A stretch of DNA of 64,000 nucleotides. It comes from Actinomyces urinae (lineage in GTDB: Bacteria; Actinomycetota; Actinomycetes; Actinomycetales; Actinomycetaceae). The translations under genes were made by a program, and so were the position numbers. The stretch is taken from assembly GCF_900119695.1 (NCBI RefSeq), contig NZ_LT632547.1, forward strand, positions 1 to 64,000, written 5' to 3'. Below are positions 37,517-47,291 of this stretch, in pieces (position 1 is the stretch's first letter; each line of letters opens with the position of its first letter). A model generated the notes under the pieces. It had not been told where the DNA came from and searched no databases. It was given only the letters and a program-made list of their open reading frames with translations.

Positions 37517-39271
37517 GTGAGTAAATCGCAGGCCGGCTCGCAAACGGCGACACGTGTATTTTTTGGTATTGCTATCTTCTTTTTCGTTGCGATCACATTT
37601 CAGCTGATTAATGTGCAGATAATTCAGGGCGCTGATCTGGCTGAGCAGGGCAGGTCGGTGCGTATGCATGCGGCAACGATTGATCCGCGGCGCGGCGACA
37701 TTGTAGATGCTAACGGAAGCACATTTGCAACAACAGTGGAGACCTACCACATTGCGGTAAACCAGGTGAATATAGCAAATACCAAGGTGTGGGATATTGA
37801 TGAAGAGGGTAACCGAACCCAAATTGGGGCGGGCCCGGTTTTTGTCGCGCAAAAGCTCGCTCCGGTTCTGCAAATGGATGAGGCCGAGGTGGGAGGCCAG
37901 CTGATTGGCAACTCCACGTATCACTATCTGAAGAAAGACGTTGACGTTGAAACCTGGCGGAAGGTGCGGGCACTTCAGATTTACGGCATTGAGTGGGAAC
38001 CTTCCTACAAGCGCGTGTATCCGAACGACGCGGTCGCGGCCTCGATCATTGGAACTATTGATGCTGAAGGAAAGGGCTCTTCGGGTCTTGAACTTACGCA
38101 GGACGCGAAGCTAACGGGTGAGCCCGGCCGTATGGTCCAAGAGTATGGTCCCTATGGCGAGGTTATTCCGGGTGGCAAAACGATTTCGGAACCAGCTGTT
38201 CAGGGCGCAACCGTGCACACCACCCTGCGTCTGGATCTGCAGCACTCCACTGAAGAGATTGTAAACAAGGCCGTGGAGACATATTCGGCGCAGTGGGGAA
38301 GCGCCATTGTTCAAGAGATATCCACTGGCAAGATCTTGGCCATGGCCGAATCGGGTAACAAACCAATTACCAACCAGCCACAACCGGTTAAGAGCGTGCA
38401 ATACTCGGTGGAGCCCGGCTCTATCGGCAAAGTTTTGACATTTGCCACTGCCCTCGACGAGGCAAAGATTACGCCCGTTACACCGGTGCTGTCACAGTAC
38501 AAATACACAACGCCAGACGGGCAAGAGTTTCAGGATTCACACGAGCATCCCGATTACACGCTCACCGCAACGGGTGTCCTCGCAGAATCTTCTAACACGG
38601 CTACCGTGCGGGTCGGATCGATGGTGACCGACGATGAGCGCTATAAGCTTATGAAAGCAATGCACCTTGGCGAGACGATTGATATCGGCCTGCCGGGTGA
38701 GGCTCCGGGTATCTTGGTAGAGCCATCGCAGTGGGATGGGCGTCAGCGTTACACCACTATGTTTGGGCAGGGTTATGCGGTGACCCAGCTACAGCAGGTT
38801 GGAATGATGGCGGCCTTCGCTAATGGAGGCGTGTATCAGCCGGCTCGCCTGATTGAAGGGTGGACCAGTCCAGACGGCACCTATGAGGCCGCTCCGCAAC
38901 GCGAACCGCAACGCGCACTTGACGCGGATACCGCAAAGACGGTTTTGACTATGCTCGAATCAACTACGGCCGACGAAGATGGCACGGGCTACACGTTTAA
39001 CATTGAGGGTTATCGGATTGCCGCCAAGACGGGTACCGGCGAGGTTTTCGAAAATGGTTTGACGATTGGCACTGCCACGACGGTTGCAGGGGTTGTTCCC
39101 GCCGATAAGCCAGTTCTTGCGGTTTCGGTGATCCTGTACCTACCCAAGTACGGCATTCTGGCTGCACAGTCCGCGGGCCCATTGTTCAAATCTATCGTTA
39201 CAGAGTCGGTGCAAAATCTGGGTATTCCAGGCTCGTCTGAAGAGGCTGTGCTTTACCCGATGAAGCCTTAG
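37517..39271 (+). CDS. ftsI: Septal penicillin-binding protein FtsI (PBP3-type)
   Basis: 584 residues, GTG with AGGAGG 6 bases upstream. One N-terminal membrane helix, dimerisation domain (DPRRGDIVDANG), then transpeptidase with S302-I-G-K305 (EPGSIGKVL; most relatives have T or F after the Ser), SSN in AESSNTATVRV and KTGTG. Cross-links septal peptidoglycan with FtsW. There is no C-terminal PASTA domain. Confidence 0.95.
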   Translation: MSKSQAGSQTATRVFFGIAIFFFVAITFQLINVQIIQGADLAEQGRSVRMHAATIDPRRGDIVDANGSTFATTVETYHIAVNQVNIANTKVWDIDEEGNRTQIGAGPVFVAQKLAPVLQMDEAEVGGQLIGNSTYHYLKKDVDVETWRKVRALQIYGIEWEPSYKRVYPNDAVAASIIGTIDAEGKGSSGLELTQDAKLTGEPGRMVQEYGPYGEVIPGGKTISEPAVQGATVHTTLRLDLQHSTEEIVNKAVETYSAQWGSAIVQEISTGKILAMAESGNKPITNQPQPVKSVQYSVEPGSIGKVLTFATALDEAKITPVTPVLSQYKYTTPDGQEFQDSHEHPDYTLTATGVLAESSNTATVRVGSMVTDDERYKLMKAMHLGETIDIGLPGEAPGILVEPSQWDGRQRYTTMFGQGYAVTQLQQVGMMAAFANGGVYQPARLIEGWTSPDGTYEAAPQREPQRALDADTAKTVLTMLESTTADEDGTGYTFNIEGYRIAAKTGTGEVFENGLTIGTATTVAGVVPADKPVLAVSVILYLPKYGILAAQSAGPLFKSIVTESVQNLGIPGSSEEAVLYPMKP

Positions 39272-39278
39272 GACTGCT

Positions 39279-40898
39279 ATGAGTGAACTAAAAGATCTCC
39301 GTCCTAGCTCGGTAAGAGGAATAAGCGCACAGCATCTTGCGAATGCACTGGGGGCTACAATCCGTCGTGCGGATTCAGATCCGCTAATTACTGGAGTAAC
39401 GCTTGATTCTACGGATGTGCAGACCGGGGACCTATTCGTTGCGATCCCCGGTTTCAAACGTCACGGCGCCCAGTTCGCCCCTAAAGCTATTGAGGGTGGT
39501 GCTGTCGCGGTTGTAACAGACGCCGCAGGGGTTTCTATGCTCGAGGACGCGGAGGGTTTCGCACTACTGGAGGTAGCGGATCCGCGGGCATTCGCCGGGT
39601 TGGCGGCAGCTCTTGTTTACGACAATCCCAGTGAGTCCATGAGCGTTATTGGGATTACCGGAACGAATGGCAAGACCACAACTGCACACTTCGTGCATCA
39701 TGTGCTTTCGGCACTGTCGGGACCCACGTTGTTGATAGGGACTGTGGGGGTGCGCCTCGGCGACGTACACGTTTCCTCTGTGCGCACGTCTTTAGAAGCA
39801 CCCGTTTTGCATCGTGTTTTAGCCTGGGCGTTGGAGCAGGGTGCGAAGAACGTGGTCATGGAGGTGTCTAGCCACGCCATGAGTCTGCATCGCGTTGCGG
39901 GGATGAAGTTTGACGTTTGCGCATTCTTGAATCTGCAGCGCGATCATTTGGATTTCCACAAAACGATGGAGAGCTATTTCGAGGCAAAAGCCAGCCTGTT
40001 TGACGGTTCTCTTTCGAAGCGAGCAGTGGTTTGTGTAGATGACGGGTGGGGCCAACGGTTGGCGCAAATGGTGCGTATCCCCACAGTGACGGTTTCAACC
40101 AATTTCGAGGCTGATTTGTACGTGATTTCGCACTCGCTTAACCAGGTGGATGCGGGAACGGATGTGATGATTCGCGCCGGTGACGCTAATGTACGTATGC
40201 ATTGCCCACTGCCGGGAATGATTAACGTGCAAAATGAGCTGACGGCCCTCGCTATCATGGTCAGTTTAGGTTTTGAGACCGCCAGAGTGTGCGAGGAACT
40301 TGCCCGCACCCCGGGGGTTCCCGGGCGCATGGAGGTGGTGGCAGAACGCTCCTCGTCCACGCCACTCGTGATTGTGGACTTCGCGCACACAACCGATGCT
40401 ATTGCGAGCGCGTGTGCGGCTCTAGATCCGGTAACGCCGGGAGACCTGTGGATTCTCTTTGGCGCAACGGGTGAGCGAGACCGCGGTAAGCGTCCGGAAA
40501 TGGGCGCGGTGGCACTGGCCTCAGCTGATTTTGTGGTGCTTACTGATGACGACATCTACGGAGAAGATCCGGCGCAGATTCGCGCTGAGGTTGCCGCCGG
40601 GTTTGTAGGCGCAACAGGTCGGGCCCGTGCTGCGTGGGAAAGTGATGACCGCAAGAGTGCGATTTACGAGGCCGTGCTGGCAGCAAGCCCGGATGACACG
40701 GTGCTGATCGCGGGCCGCGGACATGAGACGATCCAGATGATTGGTGAAAAACCCCACGTATTGGACGATCGGGTGGAGGCGCGAGCCGCTCTTTCGAAGC
40801 GTTCTTCACGCACTTCGTCGCTGGGAGCGGGCGAGCCGGCAACAACCGCGTTGCCAAAGTTACGGATGATCAGCAAAACGTGGGAAGATTTTCAGTAA
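39279..40898 (+). CDS. murE: UDP-MurNAc-tripeptide ligase MurE, probably not DAP-specific
   Basis: 539 residues. Adds the third stem-peptide residue. ATP loop GITGTNGKTTTAHFVHH, carbamylated-Lys region MEVSSHAMSLHRV, and VDFAHTTDAI and GATGERDRGKRPEMG. At the place of the DNPR motif that reads meso-diaminopimelate in DAP-type enzymes, residues 424-427 read DDIY (in TDDDIYGEDP). The Arg that binds the DAP carboxylate is gone, pointing to Lys or Orn. The last ~30 residues are a Ser/Ala/Gly-rich extension. Confidence 0.93.
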   Translation: MSELKDLRPSSVRGISAQHLANALGATIRRADSDPLITGVTLDSTDVQTGDLFVAIPGFKRHGAQFAPKAIEGGAVAVVTDAAGVSMLEDAEGFALLEVADPRAFAGLAAALVYDNPSESMSVIGITGTNGKTTTAHFVHHVLSALSGPTLLIGTVGVRLGDVHVSSVRTSLEAPVLHRVLAWALEQGAKNVVMEVSSHAMSLHRVAGMKFDVCAFLNLQRDHLDFHKTMESYFEAKASLFDGSLSKRAVVCVDDGWGQRLAQMVRIPTVTVSTNFEADLYVISHSLNQVDAGTDVMIRAGDANVRMHCPLPGMINVQNELTALAIMVSLGFETARVCEELARTPGVPGRMEVVAERSSSTPLVIVDFAHTTDAIASACAALDPVTPGDLWILFGATGERDRGKRPEMGAVALASADFVVLTDDDIYGEDPAQIRAEVAAGFVGATGRARAAWESDDRKSAIYEAVLAASPDDTVLIAGRGHETIQMIGEKPHVLDDRVEARAALSKRSSRTSSLGAGEPATTALPKLRMISKTWEDFQ

Positions 40899-40941
40899 TA
40901 CTGATACAAGGACGTGTCGCGGCGTTTAGATGGAGAGGCGA

Positions 40942-42321
40942 ATGAGGTACTCAGCAGACGAGATTGCGAAAGTCGTCGACGGTCGACTGGTTGGTGATAA
41001 CACGGTCGTTTCCGGTGGCGTGTACACGGATTCGCGTGAGGTGACCCCGGAATCGTTGTACATTGCGCGTGTAGGTGAGCATGCCGATGGTCATGATTAC
41101 CTTGAGTCGGCGGTTGAACGTGGCGCTGTTGCGGCGATTGTGACGCGAGAGGACGCGGGGCCGCAGAATCTGACCAAGATCGTGGTGAAAGATGCAACGA
41201 AGGCGCTGGGGTTGCTGGCGCAGGCCCATCTGAAGAAGCTTCGCGACGCGGGCGATATCGATGTGGTAGGGATAACCGGCTCTGTAGGTAAGACCACCAC
41301 GAAGGATCTAACGGCGGGAATTTTGCGTGCGTTCGCACCCACTGTTGCACCGGTTTCTTCGTTTAATAACGAGGTTGGCATGCCGCTGACAGTTCTTCGA
41401 GCGGATGAGAACACGCGTTATTTGGTATTGGAGATGGGGGCTTCCGGGCCGGGCCATTTGCTCTACCTTTCAAAGATCGCCCCTCCGGATATCGCGGTTG
41501 AGCTTGCGGTGGGCAAGGCGCACCTGGGTGGTTTCGGCTCGGTTCCGGCATTGGCACACGCCAAGGCGGAGCTTGTTGAGGGTCTAGCCAAGGGCGGCAC
41601 AGCAATTTTGAATCGCGATGATCCAAATGTTCGCGATATGCAGTCGTTGGCCAAGGGCGCGGTCTTGTTCTTTTCTGCTGCAGGTAAGTCTGACGCGGAA
41701 GTGCGCGCCGTTAACGTAAAGCTCGATGACTCGTCTTGCGCTACCTTCGATCTTGAGGCGGGAGACGTTCTGAAGAAGGTAAAGCTTGGCCTTGTGGGCC
41801 GTCATCAGGTGTCCAACGCGCTCGCGGCCATCAGCGTTTGCCTGACTCTTGGTTTGGATCCGCAAAAGATCGTCGAGACGCTAAATTCGCTACGCGCGCA
41901 GAGCCCGCACCGTATGAGTGTCACGCACACACGCGGCATTACGATAATCGACGATTCGTATAATGCGAATCCGGATTCTATGAAGGCGGGCCTGGAGGTG
42001 CTTGGAAAGCTGGGGGAAAATGGGGCGCGCCGCATCGCTGTGCTTGGCGTGATGCTTGAGCTGGGGAAGAGTTCAACGTCCCTGCACCGGGAGGTAGGGC
42101 GCCTGGCTGATGAGGCCCGCGTGGATGTGCTGATCACGGTTGGTGAGGGTGCGCAACCAATTGGCGAGCCTCTTGTTGGAAAGGCCGACATTTATCACTT
42201 TGAGAGTGCGGAAGAGGCGGGAGCTAAGTTGCGCGATTTGGTTCAAGCGGGAGACTTCGTATTCTTGAAGGGATCGAATGGTTCGGGGGTCTGGAAAATC
42301 GCCGACGAGTTTTTAGCGTAG
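40942..42321 (+). CDS. murF: UDP-MurNAc-pentapeptide ligase MurF
   Basis: 459 residues from ATG 40942 (GGAGAGG upstream; an ATG at 40930 is less likely). Adds D-Ala-D-Ala. MRYSADEIAKVVDGRL at the start, ATP loop GITGSVGKTTTKDL, FNNEVGMPLTVL, and DDSYNANPDSM near residue 340, all standard for MurF. Confidence 0.95.
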   Translation: MRYSADEIAKVVDGRLVGDNTVVSGGVYTDSREVTPESLYIARVGEHADGHDYLESAVERGAVAAIVTREDAGPQNLTKIVVKDATKALGLLAQAHLKKLRDAGDIDVVGITGSVGKTTTKDLTAGILRAFAPTVAPVSSFNNEVGMPLTVLRADENTRYLVLEMGASGPGHLLYLSKIAPPDIAVELAVGKAHLGGFGSVPALAHAKAELVEGLAKGGTAILNRDDPNVRDMQSLAKGAVLFFSAAGKSDAEVRAVNVKLDDSSCATFDLEAGDVLKKVKLGLVGRHQVSNALAAISVCLTLGLDPQKIVETLNSLRAQSPHRMSVTHTRGITIIDDSYNANPDSMKAGLEVLGKLGENGARRIAVLGVMLELGKSSTSLHREVGRLADEARVDVLITVGEGAQPIGEPLVGKADIYHFESAEEAGAKLRDLVQAGDFVFLKGSNGSGVWKIADEFLA

Positions 42322-42342
42322 TTAGGACCGGAGGGCTTAAAC

Positions 42343-43431
42343 GTGGTAGCCATTGTCGTTGCGACGGCCGTATCATTGGTCATCGCGCTGTTCGGCACCA
42401 AAGCTTTTATTAAGCTGCTGATTCGTAAAGAGTACGGGCAGTTCATCCGTCAGGACGGGCCAACCCAGCACTTTACGAAGCGCGGCACGCCAACTATGGG
42501 CGGTGTCGTGATAATTGCTGCTTCGTTGATTGGCTGGCTGGTAGGGCATATTTCGATTGGGCGGTTGCCGGACCTATCTTCTAGCCTGCTCATGTTTCTG
42601 TTTGTTGGACTCGGCGTCGTTGGCTTTTTGGATGATTTCATCAAGATTAAGAGACACCGTTCACTTGGTTTGAATCCGGCGGCAAAGATCCTGGGACAAT
42701 TGGCCGTCGGCACGGTTTTTGCCGGATTGGCGTTGAGCTTCCCCGATGCGAGAGGCAACACTCCCGCCTCGATGAAGATTTCGGTCGTGCGCGATCTGGA
42801 TTGGGCAAACTTAGCTTTCGCCGGCACGGCGTTAGGCGTGATCCTGTTTATTTTGTGGGCGAACTTCCTCGTGGCCGCTTGGTCTAATGCGGTGAACTTA
42901 ACGGATGGTCTCGATGGCCTGGCAACGGGCTCATCGATGTTTGTTTTTGGCGCGTACACCGTGATCGCGATATGGCAGTACTACCAATCCTGTGCGATAA
43001 CGGTTGCGAACGCCGCCTTGTGTTATGAGGTAAGGGATTCCCTGGGGCTCGCGGTAGCGTCCGCGGCGATAGTGGGCGCGGCGTTTGGATTCCTCTGGTG
43101 GAATGCGGCCCCGGCACAGATTTTTATGGGTGACACCGGCTCGCTCGCCCTGGGGGGTGCGTTTGCAGGAATGTCGATTCTTACCCAAACGGAGTTCCTA
43201 GCGATCATCATTGGCGGACTATTCATGATTATCGTGATGTCTGATGTGATCCAGATTGGCGTATTCAAGATGACGGGCAAGCGTGTGTTCCGAATGGCAC
43301 CGTTGCACCACCATTTTGAGCTGTTGGGTTGGAAAGAAATCACGATCGTGATTCGTTTCTGGATTATTGCAGGCTTGTTTGCCGTAATTGGCCTGTCGCT
43401 GTTCTACGCGGAATGGGTGGCTGGGCTGTGA
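42343..43431 (+). CDS. mraY: Lipid I synthase MraY
   Basis: 362 residues, GTG start, ten membrane helices expected. Moves phospho-MurNAc-pentapeptide to undecaprenyl phosphate. Motifs: KRGTPTMGGVV, GFLDDFIKIKRHRSLGL (the DD pair), NAVNLTDGLDGLATG, MGDTGSLALGG and APLHHHFELLGW. A pair of cysteines (SCAITVANAALC) lies in one loop. Confidence 0.96.
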   Translation: MVAIVVATAVSLVIALFGTKAFIKLLIRKEYGQFIRQDGPTQHFTKRGTPTMGGVVIIAASLIGWLVGHISIGRLPDLSSSLLMFLFVGLGVVGFLDDFIKIKRHRSLGLNPAAKILGQLAVGTVFAGLALSFPDARGNTPASMKISVVRDLDWANLAFAGTALGVILFILWANFLVAAWSNAVNLTDGLDGLATGSSMFVFGAYTVIAIWQYYQSCAITVANAALCYEVRDSLGLAVASAAIVGAAFGFLWWNAAPAQIFMGDTGSLALGGAFAGMSILTQTEFLAIIIGGLFMIIVMSDVIQIGVFKMTGKRVFRMAPLHHHFELLGWKEITIVIRFWIIAGLFAVIGLSLFYAEWVAGL

Positions 43432-44912
43432 GCTGGCTTGAATCTAAAGTCGCGGTTATCGGCCTGGGAGCTACGGGCCGCGCGGTTATGGATGCGTTGG
43501 GCCAGCTTGGGGTGCGAGCCGTTGGCTTCGATTTGAAGGCGCCCGAGGGGTTTGCATCTTTTGAATCGGGAAGCCAGCAGTTCGTTATTGGTGGCGAGGC
43601 CGAGCAGGCTAATGCGCTTGCAGATGACTTCGGTTTGGTGGTGGTATCGCCCGGAGTTGCCCCGCATTCGCCCGTGTTTCAAGCGGCGCGAAGTCTGAAC
43701 TTGCCGGTGTGGAGCGAGGTCGAGCTCGCCTGGCAGATTCAGCGCCACCTCGGTAAAGACATCGCTTGGCTGACCGTAACTGGCACTAACGGCAAGACCA
43801 CCACGGTTGGCCTTTTGGGTGCGATTTTGGAGGCGGCTTCCGAACGCGTGCGCGTGGTTGGCAACGTCGGTATGCCGATTGTCAGCGTTGTGATGAACGA
43901 GGACGTGGACGTACTAGCTGTTGAGCTTTCTAGCTTCCAGTTGTATTCCACTCACTCGGTGGAGCCGGTAGCATCTGTCTGTCTGAATGTGGATGCCGAT
44001 CATTTGGATTGGCATGGAACGGTTGAGGAGTACGCGAAGGCTAAGGCACGAGTGTACGAGAACACGCGCGTGGCATGTGTGTATGACGCGGCAGATTTGG
44101 CTGTCGAGAATATGGTGATGCAAGCCGATGTGATCGAGGGGGCGCGAGCTATTGGCTACGTGCTTGACGTTCCAGCGGTGTCCCAGGTGGGCCTTGCCCA
44201 AGATGGGAATGAGGTGCTCATCGTAGACCGTGCTTTTGTGGCAAACCGGCATACGCAGGCAGCGGCCCTTGCCACGCTCGCCGACGTGGCTCACTTTGCA
44301 GGCCCGTCCCCATCTGCCGCGATCATCAAAGACACTTTGGCCGCAATTGCGCTTGCTCGAGCCTACGGAGCGTATTCCAAGAAAGACATTGATTCTAGTG
44401 CTGTAGTTGCGGGCCTGCGTGCATTCCATCCGGCTGGGCACCGTCGTCAGGTGATTGGCGAGGTTGCCGACATGATTTGGATTGACGATTCGAAGGCTAC
44501 TAATGCGCATGCGGCTGCCGCGTCTCTGTCAGGTTTCGCCCCGGGAACAGTTATTTGGATCGCCGGCGGTGACGCCAAGGGCCAAGACTTCCACTCCCTC
44601 GTAAAGACTGTTGCGCCGGCGTTGCGGGGTGTGGTGGTGATCGGCGCTGATCCTACGCCAATCACCAGCGCGCTTGCCGACGCTGCCCCGCAAATCCCGC
44701 ACGTGGTTGTGGATGGGCATGAAGATTGGATGTATTCCGTGGTCAATGAGGCCGTGGCTCTGTCACGGCCTGGAGACACGGTTGTATTGGCTCCCGCCGC
44801 CGCATCCTGGGACCAGTTCAATAGCTACGCTGAACGCGGTGACGTGTTCCGTGAGGCCGTTGCACGTCTGGACGAAGCGTGGCAAAACCCGCAGGAGCTA
44901 CCCGGTGATTGA
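43428..44912 (+). CDS. murD: UDP-MurNAc-Ala-Glu ligase MurD
   Basis: 494 residues from GTG 43428, which overlaps the mraY TGA. N-terminal Rossmann VIGLGATGRAVMDAL, ATP loop TGTNGKTTTVGLLG, ELSSFQLY, NVDADHLDWHG, and DDSKATNAHAAAASL in the C-terminal domain. Adds D-Glu to UDP-MurNAc-L-Ala. Upstream in-frame ATG codons lie inside mraY and are not preferred. Confidence 0.95.
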   Translation: MSWLESKVAVIGLGATGRAVMDALGQLGVRAVGFDLKAPEGFASFESGSQQFVIGGEAEQANALADDFGLVVVSPGVAPHSPVFQAARSLNLPVWSEVELAWQIQRHLGKDIAWLTVTGTNGKTTTVGLLGAILEAASERVRVVGNVGMPIVSVVMNEDVDVLAVELSSFQLYSTHSVEPVASVCLNVDADHLDWHGTVEEYAKAKARVYENTRVACVYDAADLAVENMVMQADVIEGARAIGYVLDVPAVSQVGLAQDGNEVLIVDRAFVANRHTQAAALATLADVAHFAGPSPSAAIIKDTLAAIALARAYGAYSKKDIDSSAVVAGLRAFHPAGHRRQVIGEVADMIWIDDSKATNAHAAAASLSGFAPGTVIWIAGGDAKGQDFHSLVKTVAPALRGVVVIGADPTPITSALADAAPQIPHVVVDGHEDWMYSVVNEAVALSRPGDTVVLAPAAASWDQFNSYAERGDVFREAVARLDEAWQNPQELPGD

Positions 44913-46131
44913 AAAGCTGAAGACCCGTGCAAGGCGTATCCCGAAGCTCCAATTTGGAACGGGAAGCCGTGCTGAGCCTTCTCCCGTCACCACGTATTAC
45001 CTGATTTTGGTGCCGGTCATCTGCCTGATCGCGATCGGTTTCGTGATGGTGTTCTCTGCCTCAACAGTGCGGGTGATATCGCAGGGAGAGAATCCATACA
45101 CTGCCTACCTTCGCAACCTGCTAATCATGGCGTTTGGGGTAATCGCCCTTGTCGTGGCTATGAGGCTACCAAATCGGTTTTGGTACCGCGTTGCTCCCTG
45201 GGTGTTTATAGGGACCCTAATACTGCAGTTCTTAGTTATCACCTCTTGGGGCGTCGAATCCGGTGGTAATACCAACTGGATCATGATCCCCGGCGTATCG
45301 TTCTTAATCCAGCCATCGGAGGCATTAAAGGTAGGAATGGCGCTGTTTATAGGCTGGGTAATTATCAGGCTGAATCTGGATCGAACTAACTTTACGCACA
45401 TCGCGGTAAATGTGGGTTTGCCCCTCGCGGTTGGCCTGGGTGGAATCATGGCGGGTCACGACCTCGGTACGGCGCTAGTTGTGGTGGCACTGGCTGCAGG
45501 AGCTCTAGCGGCTGCACGCGTGCCCGGTAAGTGGTTTGGTATTGCCGCACTTGCTTTTATCCCGGTTGCCGCATTTGCGGTGTTTCAAAACCAGTCACGT
45601 TTGCAGCGCGTCATTTCCGTAATACCGGGCTTTAGGAAGCCTCCTAATCCCGCTGCACCCGAACAGATTGACCACGCGTTGTGGGCCTTAGGATCGGGCG
45701 GTCTAACCGGTGTGGGGCCGGGTGCATCCAAAGAGAAATGGAACTATCTGGCCGAAGCCCACACGGACTTCATTTTTGCGATTTTAGGTGAAGAACTCGG
45801 TCTGATCGGTACGGTGTTTGTGGTTGTCACGTTTGCAGTGCTGATCTATGGCCTCACGCGTCTGTCGCTGTACCACTCCGATGATTTTTCGCGCATTGTG
45901 TCGGGCGGTGTAACCATGTGGATCGGGGCGCAGGCAATCATTAACATGGGTGCAGTGGTGGCGGTTTTGCCCGTGATTGGTGTTCCGCTACCCCTGATTT
46001 CAACGGGTGGTTCCGCGTTTGTGGCCACCTGTGGTGGCCTGGGAATAGTATTGAGCTTTGCTCGAAAAGATTCGGGTATGGAAAAGGCGTTTGGTTTGCG
46101 TACTCTATTTCGCAGGCATTCAAAAAAGTAG
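44905..46131 (+). CDS. ftsW: Septal peptidoglycan polymerase FtsW
   Basis: 408 residues from GTG 44905 (AGGAG 7 bases upstream, overlapping the murD stop). Ten membrane helices; SEDS family. VMVFSASTVRV in helix 1, VESGGNTNWIMIPG, IQPSEALKVGM, the long loop with AEAHTDFIFAILGEELG, and ISTGGSAFVAT near the end. Works with FtsI. Confidence 0.94.
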   Translation: MIEKLKTRARRIPKLQFGTGSRAEPSPVTTYYLILVPVICLIAIGFVMVFSASTVRVISQGENPYTAYLRNLLIMAFGVIALVVAMRLPNRFWYRVAPWVFIGTLILQFLVITSWGVESGGNTNWIMIPGVSFLIQPSEALKVGMALFIGWVIIRLNLDRTNFTHIAVNVGLPLAVGLGGIMAGHDLGTALVVVALAAGALAAARVPGKWFGIAALAFIPVAAFAVFQNQSRLQRVISVIPGFRKPPNPAAPEQIDHALWALGSGGLTGVGPGASKEKWNYLAEAHTDFIFAILGEELGLIGTVFVVVTFAVLIYGLTRLSLYHSDDFSRIVSGGVTMWIGAQAIINMGAVVAVLPVIGVPLPLISTGGSAFVATCGGLGIVLSFARKDSGMEKAFGLRTLFRRHSKK

Positions 46132-46139
46132 GTGTTGAG

Positions 46140-47291
46140 ATGACGTCGGTTAACGCGGGTGCAAGAGTCCTTCTAGCGGGAGGTGGATCCGCGGGGCACG
46201 TGAATCCCTTGTTGTCTGTGGCTTCGGTTTTGCGTGATCGCGATATCGAAGTGCAGGCCTTAGGAACGGCTTCGGGCCTCGAAAAGGATCTAGTGCCTGA
46301 AGCTGGCATTACACTTCACACCATTAAGAAGGTTGCGGCGCCGCGTCGCCCAAACAAGGCGGCTTTGACATTTGCGCCGGACTTAGCAAAAACGGTGCGC
46401 GACGTTGAGCGTTTAATAAAGAGCGGGGGAGTCGAGGCCGTAGTTGGTTTTGGCGGTTACGTTTCAGCGCCTGCATATTTGGCGGCTCGAGCGCAAGGAA
46501 TCCCCGTGGTGATCCACGAGCAAAACGCTCGCGCGGGGTTAGCAAATAAGCTGGGCGCTCGTTTTGCGGCGGCACTTGCTCTGACTTTTTCGCAAACTAG
46601 TTTGAAAGCTCGCAGGGGGATAACGGATGTTACGGGACTACCCTTGCGTCCAGCTATTAGACAGCTTGCTGAGGACCGGGCTAGTCAAGAAGGCAGGGCA
46701 AAAAGGCGCGAGCAGGCAGCCGCGCAGCTGGGACTCAATCCGAGTAAACCAACCGTGCTGATTACGGGAGGCTCACTTGGAGCCGTGCATTTGAACCAGG
46801 TGATGGTGCAGGCAGCCTCGGCATTTGGGGCAGATCACCAGGTTTTGCATTTGACGGGCAAAGGAAAATCGGAAGGGATTGCCGAGGAGGTCGCGGCTAG
46901 CGGTTTTGCGGGCGCTTGGATTGTGCGCGAATACGCGATGGATATGCAGACGTATTTCGCGGCCTCGGACCTGGTTATCGGCAGGGCGGGTGCAGGCATG
47001 GTTGCAGAGCTCACGGCCTTGGGGTTGCCCGCAGTTTACGTTCCGCTTCCGATTGGAAATGGCGAGCAGAAGCTGAACGCGCTCGAGCAGGTGCGCAAGG
47101 GCGGGGCAATGCTCTTCGATGATTCTGAGTTTTCAGAAAAGATTGTGCGCTCCTTTGTGGTACCTATTCTGGATTCCCCCCAGCGCCTGGAGGATATGGC
47201 GAGGGAGTCTGCAAAGCTCGGTCACGTGGACGCTGCCTACCGCGTTGCCGATTTGGTTGAATCGGTCGTATGCAAGGGGCAGGTCAAATGA
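46140..47291 (+). CDS. murG: Lipid II synthase MurG
   Basis: 383 residues. GT28 glycosyltransferase adding GlcNAc to lipid I on the inner membrane face. N-terminal GGGSAGHVNPLLSV, VVIHEQNARAGLANKL, ITGGSLGAVHLN, and the donor site RAGAGMVAELTALGLPAVYVP. ATG 46140 with a weak AGGTGTTGAG before it. Confidence 0.95.
   Translation: MTSVNAGARVLLAGGGSAGHVNPLLSVASVLRDRDIEVQALGTASGLEKDLVPEAGITLHTIKKVAAPRRPNKAALTFAPDLAKTVRDVERLIKSGGVEAVVGFGGYVSAPAYLAARAQGIPVVIHEQNARAGLANKLGARFAAALALTFSQTSLKARRGITDVTGLPLRPAIRQLAEDRASQEGRAKRREQAAAQLGLNPSKPTVLITGGSLGAVHLNQVMVQAASAFGADHQVLHLTGKGKSEGIAEEVAASGFAGAWIVREYAMDMQTYFAASDLVIGRAGAGMVAELTALGLPAVYVPLPIGNGEQKLNALEQVRKGGAMLFDDSEFSEKIVRSFVVPILDSPQRLEDMARESAKLGHVDAAYRVADLVESVVCKGQVK

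Noticed and set aside
43329-43427. 33-codon N-terminal extension of murD
   Set aside because: It lies inside mraY; the GTG overlap at 43428 gives the usual MurD start.
44674-44904. 77-codon N-terminal extension of ftsW
   Set aside because: It lies wholly within murD in a different frame; GTG 44905 has a good ribosome-binding site and a normal FtsW N-terminus.
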